Assembly (NCBI GenBank): GCA_033398695.1
Contig: CM065804.1
Coordinates: forward strand, 124,243,501 to 124,307,500
Length of the DNA stretch: 64,000 nt
Direction: 5' to 3'
From: Orobanche coerulescens
Lineage: Eukaryota; Streptophyta; Magnoliopsida; Lamiales; Orobanchaceae
Shown here: in pieces, positions 23,478-35,162 of the stretch
How the letters are laid out: every line of letters begins with the position of its first letter
Numbering within the stretch: position 1 is the first letter of the stretch
Translations under genes and position numbers: made by a program
The notes under the pieces: model-generated
Told to the model about the DNA's origin: nothing
The model's database searches: none
Seen by the model: the letters and a program-made list of their open reading frames with translations, nothing else

Positions 23478-23980
23478 TGGTCGAGACATGGTGTCGAGGA
23501 GGCAACTGTAACACTCCCAAGTTATTCAGGGTATATTACAGCGCTGTGAGCCCCGCCGTGGGACCCACAAGATTATACACACGCGGAACCATGAACTTTG
23601 ACTGATAAGGTCCAAGCATAATCCAATGGAGGACAATAAAATTGTCACTCAAGATAATATCTAACGAGACCGAATACAATACATCAAGAGTTAATGTATT
23701 TTCTAATACAATACGACTTGATCTAGGTCGTCGGCTAAACCCCTTTCGAAAATACAGTGAAGCGTGTACTAAAATTCAACACAACAGTATACTAAATCAA
23801 ACTGGAATAAAACTCCTTACAATACATACCCAAGCAGGGTTCAAAATATAGTGAAGCGGAACTAAAATTCAAGTCAACAGTGATTCCCGAATGATTAGTA
23901 TTGTAGCTTGTCATCTCCCATGCTGACTCTGTGACTGCTCCATCTATCTAGAAATACCTAAAATGCATGAAACGCATTTC

Positions 23981-24013
23981 TCCCATTCAAGGGATTAGCA
24001 AATCGAATTTACT
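23981..24013 (-). ncRNA. Twin-hairpin element in LTR-5
   Basis: On the minus strand: hairpin 1 AGTAAAT, loop TCG, ATTTGCT (24013 to 23997), with one G-U pair; then hairpin 2 TCCC, loop TTGAAT, GGGA (23994 to 23981). It is preceded by ACTTGTACC. It is the counterpart of 19431-19457 and 43511-43538. Confidence 0.55.
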
Positions 24014-24429
24014 GGTACAAGTATTATAATCATACAAAATATACCAGCAAACATTAGGCATGAATCAAACATCAGCAACTATTAAGGAAAGGTCCCGAGA
24101 GATTTTTAAAATTTAGAAAGTAATTCAAGCCTTTGAAAACAAATCATCATCTCGGGAGTTTAGAAAGCGGGAATGCCTTTTTGAGATCTCAAGTCCGAAG
24201 TAGTAAAACCTTTTTGAAACATTAGGGCCTCATCCCAAATATCATTTCACATCACGAGTATTTTATAAAATAGAAAGCCTTTTTGGACCTCATCCTTAAT
24301 CATAAACCATTTCGAAATAATTAGGGTCTCAGCCCAAATCTCATTTCAAGTCACAATACAAGATAACAATCACAGGGTCCTCGGCCCAACACCAAAGCTT
24401 CACAAAATATGCCCATAAGCTACCCTGGT

Positions 24430-24812
24430 CCCGCACTTGCAAGTGCACACCCCAGCGACCTCGTCAGATCGTACATAGTTGGATACTCATGGCCGACACT
24501 GTTCGCACATGCAAGTGGTGAACTCCACAAGATGCACAGTTCGTACTTGCAAGTAATAAACTCCAGAAGCCCCGTCGGACCCTAACTGGTACCGCAACAA
24601 ACTGTTGGTACTCACAAGTAATGAACTCAGAGGCCTTGTCGAACCCTACCTAGCACCACATATTACTAGATTTAGACTCGTACTCACAAGTACCGAATCC
24701 TAGAGGCCTAGTCAAGCCTTACCTGGTTAAACCCATCATCACACCACTGTGTTCTGGCCAGTACTCGTAAGTACCGAATTCCAGAGGCCTCGTCAAGCCT
24801 TACCTGGTTCAA
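24430..24812 (-). repeat. Degenerate tandem repeats in LTR-5
   Basis: About five units of roughly 65-110 bp. Each has a (G)TACTTGCAAGTA-like phrase, then a GAATTCCAGAGGCCTCGTC-like phrase, then an ACCTGGTT-like phrase (clearest copies near 24690-24750 and 24770-24812). The units are in the LTR position where LTR-2 has its 90-bp repeats. Confidence 0.75.
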
Positions 24813-25503
24813 CACAGCACCACAACAATTCACAACACATATCAACCATCACAATATATCACCACGAACGACACACATTTACATGACATATCTAATCGTT
24901 CAACAACACATTATAGTACATGTCCAAATGTATAATTCAATAAACATAATCATTATGCCCTACACAACTTCATGTCATATGAATATTTTGCAACTCATCG
25001 AAATACACATCCAAGCATATTTTCAAACCAACACAACATACAATCGTTGCAGTTTCATTTTAAGAAATAGTCGAACACCAAACATCATAAGAAGATACCA
25101 ACAACGACAATTCACCTAATACACAATCAACAAGAATGAACAAACCATCACAATTCCATTTCACAACTTCAGTCCACATGATATAGATCTTATAGACAAG
25201 AATACTTGCTTTGATAATCGACACCCGAATACTCTGACAAACACGGTTAAATCGGACAGCCATGAAACCTACAATATTCACGAGAAATAACGACAACATA
25301 ATCACTACCAGAATAAGGAGCAATAATGATGGAAAACACAACCAACAACTGAAGGAAACTCATTGAAATATTTAATCGAACATTAAATATTCAAGGTTCC
25401 CCAAGAACTCAAAAATCATCAACTAGGTTGAATGGATCGAAGATATAGATATATAATTCATAGAATACGATTAATAACATTGTTTAACAACAATTGATTC
25501 ATC

Positions 25504-27067
25504 TGTTGGGAATAGTGCCCTAGGACATTCGATTTTCCTTGATGTGTAATTGTCACATTTAAATAAAGTTATTTAATATCTATTATTTCTCATTGATTAT
25601 TATAATATGTGCATGTTTTAATATTATAATAATCGAATAATAGTTATTCACGAATAATAAGGTTATTCAAATGTCCCTGGTCCAATCGCGTTGAGTAGAC
25701 TCAAGTGATTGATATACTAGTATAAGTTTGATTGATAATCATCGGATGATTACATGTATGGTACGGATCAATCTTATGGGTACTGGTTGGACCAATACTG
25801 GACAGATCAGCATTGAGATCACTGCATGAAAATGTCATAAGTAAATCTCAATATAATAGTATGTCAATAAATCTTTGAACCTGAGATTATCATAGAGTCC
25901 AACATGATAACTGCTACGCCTTGACGTAATCCAACGTCATCTGAAATATGGTGATCATAAAGGTTAGCGATCGGGACTAGTGGGAGTCACGTATAGGGCA
26001 ATGAATAATCAAGATGGAGATTTGTCCCTCACTTTAGTGAGAGAGATATCTGCTGGGCCCCTTGATAAGTAGGACTGATGGAAATGCATGGCCATGCTCA
26101 AATGAGGAGTCATTTGATTCAATCAATCTACTTAAGATCGAGAAAGCATTTGAACATAAATAAGTATGACAGACTCCATGACTTAGTTCAAATATTATAT
26201 CGCGTGACAAAGGGATTTGACAAGTTAAAAGGTTTAATGGACTATTAACTTATATTATTTGGGTAATCATAATGTCTTGCTAGAGGCCGCTTATGATTTA
26301 TTATTTAATAAGATATGAAATAATTGCCAACATAATATAAGCCTTTTGGCTTGCATATACGACAATTATAGACAAGCAGGAATAAATAAATAAATATAAT
26401 ATTGAATATTATATAGATTAAGTAATAAGTAATATATAATATTGGATATTATATATTATATTATTTAGTATATCATCTGGGAATAATAAATATAATATTG
26501 GATATATATTTATGAGGAGATTATATAATAAGTAATATATAATATGGGATATATATTGTATTATTTAATAAGTTGAGGGGTAACTAAGCAAATATTAGAG
26601 TTTTGACTCTTGGAATTACTTAGTATAAATAAGAGATCCATGACAAGGAGTTAAGATAGAAGAAATACACCTAAAATCCCCCCCCCCAACAAGAAGAGAA
26701 AAATCGGCCTCTACCTCCTACTGTAGGAGAACGAAGTTAGTCATCTGGTCTTCTTCCCTTAGTTGATCTTGATCAATATTACAATCCTTTGAGTAAGGAA
26801 TATGTGTTATACTATTTATCAATATTATTCGTAAGGATCTAGCAATCCGGCTTGTGGAATTATTCGTGTGTGGATCACCAAAAGAGGAAGAAGATATTCA
26901 TCTACTTCTAGTCCGGATATAGATCTGTTCATCGGATTAAGGTAATTCGGTTAACCCTTTTATATAGCAATTAAATTACTGCATGAGATCCTAAATTGGG
27001 TTTTATATTAATTCTTGTGCTGCGTTTTACTCTTGATTTATGTATTTGATGCACGAGAAACCCAACA
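25504..27067 (+). mobile_element. Solo copia LTR inserted in LTR-5
   Basis: 1564 bp, TGTTGGGAATAGTGCCC to AGAAACCCAACA, flanked by the 5-bp duplication TCATC (25499-25503 and 27068-27072). The start is typical of plant Ty1/copia LTRs read on the plus strand. A TATA box TATAAATAAG lies at 26624-26633. No internal region or primer site follows. The element was therefore reduced to one LTR by LTR-LTR recombination. A middle portion (26395-26580) is very AT-rich with repeated AATATTGGATATT words. Confidence 0.93.
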
Positions 27068-27310
27068 TCATCAAAATTGGATTAAATTCAAAATAAAGAA
27101 CAATACCCCAAAAAGTCAACGCTGGGAGTTAAGATTATTACCTTAAATCCGACGAAGAATGAAGGATTAGATGATGTTTAATCTTTGTTATCGACCCAAG
27201 AATTATGGTACATGATTAAGGATTGCACCAAACTCCAAGTTGTCTCCCCCATGCTCTCTCGTCCATTCATAGGGTAAGAAATGAGAAATGAGCAGGAAAA
27301 GGTTGTTGTT

Positions 27311-27328
27311 ATATATATATATATATAT
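27311..27328 (-). promoter_or_regulatory. (TA)n tract, TATA region of LTR-5
   Basis: Nine TA dinucleotides in a row. They sit where the TATA box lies in the related LTRs, directly downstream (minus strand) of the octamer array. It is also a plain microsatellite. Confidence 0.6.
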
Positions 27329-27339
27329 CAGTACAGTTG

Positions 27340-27522
27340 ACGCGCGCTAGTTTCCCTACTTAACGTGCTTTAACAAGCCTGAAAAAGAATTGGACATTCT
27401 GCCTCAACCTGTTAGTGCGCGCTAATTAGCGCATTAGTGTGTGCAAATAAGGCAGTCCAGTGAAGAATAGAACACTCTGTCCCAATCAGTTAGCGTGCAC
27501 TAATAGCTGTTATACCATGCGC
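27340..27522. promoter_or_regulatory. Octamer array GCGCGCGC-type in LTR-5
   Basis: Plus-strand cores start at 27340 (ACGCGCGC), 27363 (ACGTGCTT), 27415 (GTGCGCGC), 27437 (GTGTGTGC), 27493 (GCGTGCAC) and 27515 (CCATGCGC). A partial one lies at 27429. Pair spacings are 23, 22 and 22 bp. On the minus strand the array lies just upstream of the (TA)n tract at 27311-27328. It is more decayed than the arrays in the other LTRs. Confidence 0.65.
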
Positions 27523-27794
27523 CAATTATACAGTATATGCTGACAATACAGTCTTTGCTATTTCCGCCATAACTCCTCCACACAGACTCCGGTTGACTCA
27601 CCGTTTGAACCATTAAAAAGTTAACTCAACTCTTTATGACACTTTTCATTTTCAAAATTTTTAGACTTTACAAGTGCTGGTGGTGATCTTACAAAGTCAA
27701 CCTAAAGACATAATGTTTTCTCAATAATGTCTACCCACAATACTCTTGGTATTTCCAGCATACTATCGCTTTACAAACTTGGTGTCATGATGTC

Positions 27795-28522
27795 TGTTGG
27801 CAGCCCATCCACCTTGGAATCCACGTAGGCACTCCAGACAGATGAACCGGCCGAGCAGAGCCTGAAGCCGGACCGGGCACAAACCCGATTTTCTCCCGGG
27901 CTCGTTGGAACCGGACCGGGCAGAGACATCAGAGCCGACCCGATATCCGACCTGGGAGGGCCGAGCAGAGAGAAGATCAAATGCTCCGAATCAAGATTAC
28001 AACAAGGCCGACCTGAATGGCGGGAGACCCGAGGACCGACCCCAGCGGATAAGTACTGCCAGAAGCATGCGAGGCAGGCCCGCATGCCAATTAACGCATG
28101 CAGTCACGCCCCTTCCCAAGGCACTCCTTAGAGGCCGCCACGTATCCAAGACATATATGCAGACTGACAAGTGTTTTGGGCATATTCCCCAAACATTCGC
28201 CAGCTGTCATCTCTCCACTGGCCCAGATTGTCTATATATAGAAGAAATGTACAGTGAAAGAAGATCTTTGGATTTTTAGCATTTATGACATAGAGAGAAA
28301 AAAGAGAGAATTCAGATTGACTGAGAAAGAAGATAAGACCTGTAATTAGCAAGCAAAAAAGATAGACCGGCATAAAATATCCTGCTCGGCTCTACTCTAT
28401 ATTAAGGTCATTAATAAAATTTAGTGATCAAACACCTTTCATCTTGTTTATTATTTTCTACGTGTCTTCGATCCATTCGTCCAGATCAGCACACGTGACG
28501 TTGACCAAACCAGACGTCAACA
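27795..28522 (+). repeat. Tat-1 5' LTR
   Basis: 728 bp, TGTTGGCAGCCC to ACGTCAACA. The TATA box TCTATATATAGA lies at 28231-28242. A purine-rich stretch follows the likely start (28280-28330). Around sixteen single differences separate it from the 3' LTR. Confidence 0.93.
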
Positions 28523-28525
28523 TAT

Positions 28526-28542
28526 TGGCACTAGAAGGAGGG
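28526..28542 (+). promoter_or_regulatory. Tat-1 primer binding site
   Basis: TGGCACTAGAAGGAGGG lies four bases inside the 5' LTR. Tat-2 has TGGCGCTAGAAGGAGGG at the same place. The leading TGG matches the CCA end of a tRNA. I cannot name the tRNA with confidence. Confidence 0.8.
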
Positions 28543-28580
28543 CACCTTCGATAAAAAAAGATATATACTGCTCACCGGAG

Positions 28581-31500
28581 ATGTCTCACGACAGTTCGAA
28601 AAACCCTCAGCCCGCGACGGAGGAAGAGAAGCTCCGTAAGGTGGCAGAGTGCTTTAAACACCCAACCTTCATCCAGGGCATGGCGGCCCTTATGGCGAGG
28701 GTTACAGGGGGCGGGACCCTTCAAAAACCCAAAGACCATGTCGAGGCGGAATCTCAGACGACCCGCCCAGCTGCCTCGGGACGAAACAAAAAGAGGACAG
28801 CCTCTGGGGTCGCCGGAGAAGAGGCGGAAAGCCACGGCGAAAGCTCACATCCCTCTCGAAAAAGTAAGCTTTCGTGCCCCATATCCGTTTTTGATCGCCT
28901 TGGGGCGGGGAAGAAAATTGAAAAAGCTGCGCCGGCTCCCACTATCCAAAGTCAGAGCCGTAAGGAAGAAAGAGCTCCCCACCAGTCCTTAAATCTGACA
29001 CAAGTGTTGCCTCCAACTCCGGGCGATAACTCGAGTGAGATCGAGTTTCTTAAAAAACGCCTTACGGAGCTCGAAAATAAACAACTCCAGCCATCCCAAA
29101 GTTCGGAATGGCTTAACAGCCAGGAGAGTCCCCTGGCCCCCAGCGTTCTGGCGAACCTCTCTCGGAGAAGTTCAAGATTCCTCAAATTCCGCCGTACAAC
29201 GGGGAGACAGACCCCAATGCCCATCTTGGACATTATAATTCCTGGATGGACCTGCACGGGTCTCAGGACGCGTTCCGATGCTGAATTTTCTCCCTGACTC
29301 TGGGGGAGAGGGCCCAGAGATGGTATCGGATGCTGCCCCACCATTCTATTCAAACATGGGCCCATCTCTCGGCAACGTTCCGATCCCATTTCATGGGGTC
29401 CCTTGTGCGAGTCGCCCCGCACTCATCTATCGCTTCCATCGTCCAGGGGCCGAACGAGTCCCTTAAAGATTATATATCTCTTTTCAATAAACGGATACTA
29501 GAGACGGAACCCATGTCGGACGATGCGCTGGCCATTATTGCCCAGGCCGGCCTCCTCAAAAATTCTTTTTTTCGCTGGATGGTGTGCCAGAATGTCCCAC
29601 ACACCTACCACGAATTCTTGGAGCGCGCCAGCTCCCACATAGCTGCCGAGAAAGCTATGCCGGCACCAGTGTTAGTCATGCCCTCCGATCAGAAAGGATC
29701 ATATAAAAAGAAAGAAGATAGGCGTGACTACAAAGAGGCCCGTCAAGAATCCCGACGGGAAAATAAGACTCCCGCCTCTTCCTCGACAGTCCCAACAACT
29801 CAGAGTTATCGGGAGCGTAGGCCCGAGCTCATGGCTAATTTCACTGAAATATATTCCGTCGGAGCCGCGGCCATATTCGATCAAATAAAGGACAAAAATC
29901 TGCTCCCAGTTCCTCGGCCGATCTATAAAGATCAAAAGGACATGGACCAGACCCGCTTTTGTAAATATCATGAATCAGCGGGTCACAACACCGAACAGTG
30001 CTGAGACCTCGTCGCCGCCTTGATTGCGGTATGCGACGAGACAGTCTTGAGGCGATTTACCCGGAACCTGCCCCGGGATCGCCAGGATCGGGCCGACCCG
30101 ACAAGAGCCAAGAATGACCGGGTGCCTCCAGCCCCCAAATCCCCTCGGGAAATTCTAACCATTATGGGAACCGCCGAGGTCGATGATCATCGGTCAAAGC
30201 GCCAGAAAAAGGCATCCATCCGAGAAGCCACCACCTCCTATCAACGGACCGAACGCCGAGCAGAAGGGTTCCTATCAGTGGCCGAAGAAGGCCCCAAAAA
30301 CCCCCAGCTGGCAGTTACTTTTGAGGAGTCCGATGCAGACGGCTTGGACCATCCCCATTCAGACGCCCTTGTCATCACCCTGCCCATAATGGGGATCCCG
30401 GTCCACAGGGTGTTGGTGGACTCCGGGGCCTATGCTAGCATCATCTACCTTCATACCCTTCGTAGGATGAAGGTAGACCAATCTTATGTCCGGCCCTGCA
30501 ACGAGGACATTTGGGGATTTGCCAACTGCCGCACCTCCCCACTGGGGGAAATCGACCTCGCCCTGGAATTTGGTCAGGGGCCGATCAGAAGGACGATGAT
30601 CACAACCTTCAAGATCATCGATGTGCACAGTGACTATAATGCTATCATAGGTCGACCTGTGATGTCAAGGCTGAGGGCCACTCAGTCTACATATCACCTG
30701 TGCATGAAATTTCCCACCCTGGACGACGTCGGGGTACATAGAGGGGATCAAAGGGCCGCCCGGGAATGCAACCTCAGCATCCGGGCTCGCGAAATCAACG
30801 CCGCAGAAGGCATCCCAGAAAATTTGTCGGAAGAAATGGGGGCCACCAGCTCCGAACAGCTGGAGGGAAACACCCTACTTGAACAGGGGACCGAAGGTCC
30901 TGGGGCCGCGCAAACCCCCGAAATGGAAACCGGACAGGAAACGGACCGGGGCCGCAGGCCCGGGAAGGAGCCGATCCTAGAAGAAGATCCTGTCGACCCG
31001 CGATACCAAAATCCGAAAGGAAAAATTCGCCATGCTGAGCCAATAGAAGAGTTGGACCAGGTCGACATGGACCCATCTAATCCAACCCGACGACTAAAGA
31101 TCGGCCACAACCTCCAAGAGCTGATCCGTTCCGAGCTAATCTTCCATCTGAGACAAAATTTGGATGTCTTTGCTTGGACCCATTTGGATATGTCGGGGAT
31201 TGACCCGGAACTTGCATGCCACCGGCTAAATATCGACCCCAGTTCAAAGCCGGTTATTCAGAAAAGAAGGAAAATGGGGCCGGAACGACAGAAGGGGCTG
31301 GAAGAGGAGGTAGAAAAGCTAATCGATAACGGGTTTATTCGGGAAGCCCAATACCCGACCTGGGTAGCCAACCCGGTCTTGGTAAAAAAGCCGACCGGGC
31401 TATGGAGGCTCTGAATCGACTTCTCCAACCTGAACAAAGCCTGCCCGAAAGATAGCTACCCCCTCCCCCATATCGACTACATGGTGGATGCAACGACCTG

Positions 31501-34239
31501 GCACGAGCTAATGAGCTTTATGGATGCATATTCCGGATACAACCAGATCCCAATGCATCCCGCGGATGAAGAAAACACCTCCTTCTACTCGGCCTGCGGC
31601 CTATACTGTTATCGGATGATGCCTTTCGCGCTCAAGAATGCCGGCGCGACATATCAACGCCTGGTAAATAAAATGTTCAATAGCTTGATAGGCCATACTA
31701 TGGAGGTATATGTAGATGACATGTTAGTAAAATCTTTGCGCTCGGCCGATCATGTACATGACCTCAATAAAATGTTTGCTATTTTGCGAAGTATAAGATG
31801 AAGTTAAATCCGAAGAAATGTTCATTTGGGGTAGGTTCTGGAAAATTCCTCGGCTACATGGTAAGCCAAAGAGGGATTGAAGCCAACCCTGATAAAATTA
31901 CGGCAGTGACCGAGCTTGTTCCTCCAAATTCGGTCAAAAAGGTGCAAAGCCTAACTGGCCGACTAGCCGCACTAAGTCGCTTTATCTCTCGCTCAACGGA
32001 TAAATGCAAACCTTTCTTTGAGGCTATAAAAAAGAACAAGGACTTTCAGTGGACAGAACCTTGCCAAAGAGCCTTCGAAGCTATCAAGAAAGTCCTGGAA
32101 GAAGCCCCGACCTTGCAGCGGACGACCCGAGGGGAACTTCTCAGCTTATATCTCGCGGTCTCCGACTCGGCGATCAGCGCCGCTCTGATTCGAACGGAAA
32201 ATGCAGTGCAACATCCGGTCTATTATGTGAGTCAGGCCCTTCACGATGCCGAGCTCAGATATGCCCCAATGGAAAAACTAGCCTATACGCTCGTAATGGC
32301 ATCCCGGAAGTTAAGACCCTACTTTTTGGAACATCAGGTAGTCGTCTTAACAAACTACCCTTTAAAGCAAGTCATGCACCGACCTGACGTTTCCGACCGG
32401 ATGGTCAAATGGGTCGTCGAACTCGGACAGTTTGACATAACTTATGAATCGCGCACTGCCATAAAGGGACAAGCCCTGGCGGACTTCATTGCAGAGTTCA
32501 CACCAGCAATCGCACAAGAGGACGACCGATCAGAAGAGTGGTCACTCTATGTAGATGGGTCCTCAACCTCCGACCGATCGGGTGCAGGAATAGTCCTCGT
32601 TAGTCCCGGCCAATGTCTGTTCTGCTCGGCTATTCGCTTAGATTTCCCGACCACCAACAATGAGGCAAAATCTGAAGCTCTCTTGGCCGGTCTAGAAATG
32701 GCGACCTCCCTCGGCCTTGCCCGCCTCACCATCCTGAGTGATTCTCAATTAGTGGTAAACCAGATCAACGGCGAATACGAAGCCAAAGAGCCCAAACTAG
32801 TTAAGTACCTCAGCCTGGCACGGGCCCGGCTGCAAGATTTTCGGGGAACAATACAACATATTCCCAGAACTGAGAACATCCAAGCCGACTCTTTGGCCAA
32901 ACTCGCATCTAGCTCCGGAGCCGAACATATGGATGAGGTCAGCATAGGGTATCATACCTCATCAGCCCTAGAAATGGCCGAAGTCCGGGCAGCTGAACAG
33001 TCAGAACCGCAAGGGTGGATGCAACCTATAATGTAATACCTTCAAAGCGGCATTTTACCCGAGGACCGAGCCCAAGCGAGATCATTACGAACTCAGTCTG
33101 CCCGGTTCACCATCGTGGATGGAACCTTATATAAAAGAGGATATTCGGTTCCGCTGCTGAAATGCCTGTCCGAATCAGAAGCAGAATATGCCCTCAGGGA
33201 GGTGCACGAGGGTATATGCGGTAATCATTCCGGCGGCCAGGCATTGGCCTATAAATTAATCCGGCAAGGATATTATTGGCCCAATCTCAAAAAAGATGCC
33301 ATCACGCTCGTACGGAAGTGCGTCCGGTGCCAAATCTTCGCTCCGCAGATCCGATCCCCGCTGGAAACTCTCACTTCCGTATATTGTCCATGGCCATTCG
33401 CCAAGTGGGGAATCGACTTGATCGGCCCTCTACCTAAGGGACGGGGAGGAGTGCAATACGCCATCGTCGCAGTCGATTATTTTACGAAATGGGCAGAGGC
33501 CGAGCCTATGGCATGAACAACCGAACAGAAGATAGTCGACTTTATATGGAAGTCACTCATATGCCGGTTCGGGATCCCTCAATCTATTATCTCGGATAAT
33601 GCAAAACAATTTGACAATAAGAAGTTTCGAGCTTTCTGCGACGGCCTCCAAATACGAAATAATTTTTCCACACCTTATTATCCACAATCCAACGGGCAGG
33701 TCGAGGCGGTCAACAAGATCCTGAAACAACATCTCAAGACACGCATTGAGGAACTCAAGGGTTCCTGGCCCGAGGAACTCCCCGGAACCTTATGGGCCTA
33801 CAGAACAACGCATCGGTCCGCCACCGGGGAAACGCCTTTCTCCTTGGCTTTCGGCTCTGAAGCCGTCATCCCGGTTGAAATCGGAGCGCCTACATACCGA
33901 GTAGCCCATTTTGAAGAGCATGATAACGACTTGGCCCTCCAAGTGAACCTGGACCTCCTTGCCAAAAAACGAGCTCAGGCGGAAATGCGAAACGCCGTCT
34001 ATAAAAGAAGGAGTGAAAAATATTACAACTCCAAGGTTCACCCTAGAAGCTTCCAGGTCGGCGACCTCGTCCTTAAACGTGTATTGGTCCCGGATCCCGG
34101 ACCACTCAAGCCCAAATGGGAAGGACCATATAAAGTTAGTGAAGTCCTTCAGAATGGAGCCTACCGGCTGGAATATCTGAATGGTCAAAGATTAACTTAC
34201 CCATGGAATGCTATGTATTTAAAGAGGTATTATCAATAA
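28581..34239 (+). pseudogene. Tat-1 gag-pol polyprotein (dual RNase H)
   Basis: Gag starts MSHDSSKNPQPATEEEK and has a capsid core (FKIPQIPPYNGETDPNAH near 29165; RWYRMLPHHSIQTW near 29320) and a knuckle-like FCKYHESAGHNTEQC just before a TGA (30002). The protease has RVLVDSGAYASIIY near 30410. RT has WVANPVLVKKPTG near 31365 and YVDDM at 31709-31723. The first RNase H lies at about 32140-32500. The second, with LYVDGSSTSDRSGAGIV near 32547, NNEAK, SDSQLV and ADSLAKLA, lies at 32547-32910. The integrase zinc region is at 33200-33335, with catalytic GIDLIGPLP, SDNAKQFD and NGQVEAVNK. It ends RLTYPWNAMYLKRYYQ. Lesions: frameshifts near 29160 and 31785; stops at 29282, 30002, 31412, 33034 and 33514. 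Confidence 0.93.
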
Positions 34240-34270
34240 AATTTGATGTTATTCCATTTTTTAATGTTGG

Positions 34271-34920
34271 TGCACCTCATAAGACCGGCTCATCCGGCAC
34301 TATAAGACTGAGCTCGTCTCGGCACCTCATAAGACCGGCTCATCCGGCACTATAAGACCGAGCTCGTCTCGGCACCTCATAAGACCGGCTCATCCGGCAC
34401 TATGAGACCGAGCTCGTCTCGGCACCTCATAAGACCGGCCCATCCGGCACTATAAGACCGAGCTCGTCTCGGCACCTCATAAGACCGGCTCATCCGGCAC
34501 TATAAGATCGAGCTCGTCTCGGCACCTCATAAGACCGGCCCATCCGGCACTATAAGACCAAGCTCATCTCGGTACCTCATAAGACCGGCTCATCTGGCAC
34601 TATAAGACCGAGCTCGTCTCGGCACCTCATAAGACCAGCCCATCCGGCACTATAAGACCGAGCTCGTCTCGGCACCTCATAAGACCGGCTCATCCGGCAC
34701 TATAAGATCGAGCTCGTCTCGGCACCTCATAAGACCGGCCCATCCGGCACTATAAGACCGAGCTCGTCTCGGCACCTCATAAGACTGGCTCATCCGGCAC
34801 TATAAGACCGAGCTCGTCTCGGCACCTCATAAGACCGGCTCATCCGGCACTATAAGACCGAGCTCGTCTCGGCACCTCATAAGACCGGCCCATCCGGCAC
34901 TATAAGACCGAGCTCTCCTC
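34271..34920 (+). repeat. Tat-1 tandem repeat, 13 units of 50 bp
   Basis: Thirteen near-perfect 50-bp units, each beginning GGCACCTCATAAGACCGG, with CATCCGGCACTATAAGACCG next and closing AGCTCGTCTC. Units differ at one to three bases, mostly GGCTCAT versus GGCCCAT. The array sits between pol and the 3' end of the antisense gene. Tat-2 has a 31-unit array of the same monomer family. It is not a CRISPR array: there are no unique spacers. Confidence 0.96.
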
Positions 34921-35162
34921 GGCACAATCAACAAGTGATGAACAAGATAGAAGGGCAACGGCCCACCCAACTGGGCCCAAACATCTAAAGAACAACAACA
35001 GATGCTACGAGAAAGAGTTTATTCAATCAAATCATTTTTGCGAAAAACACATGGTGACAACAGAAAACCAAGACGGATTGGCACGCAGGCCGTACATGAA
35101 ATAAAACAAAAGAAAAGCAGAGACTGGCACGCAGGCCATGCGGGAAGCAAAATCTAAGGAAA

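Larger units (their letters stand above)
17742..23506 (+). mobile_element. Gypsy-2, Tekay/Del-like chromovirus lacking its 3' LTR
   Basis: A plus-strand Ty3/gypsy element with 5' LTR (17742-19876), Met-tRNA primer site, shortened gag, RT, RNase H and integrase. It is closely related in sequence to Gypsy-3 in this window. It stops at 23506, within the region equivalent to Gypsy-3's chromodomain (VEEAT of the RHGVEEAT segment), exactly where the minus-strand LTR-5 begins. The bases before its 5' LTR are ATAAT (17737-17741), but no matching right-hand duplication exists in the window. An internal deletion removed the zinc knuckle and protease, so it is non-autonomous. Confidence 0.88.

Noticed and set aside
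27905..28279. 124-codon frame in the Tat-1 LTR, repeated at 37908-38282
   Set aside because: Present in both LTRs because LTRs are copies. It crosses the TATA box and has no domain.
34271..34920. CRISPR-like regular 50-bp repeats
   Set aside because: Units are contiguous with no unique spacers, inside a plant Tat retrotransposon, and have the same monomer in Tat-2. They are ordinary element tandem repeats.
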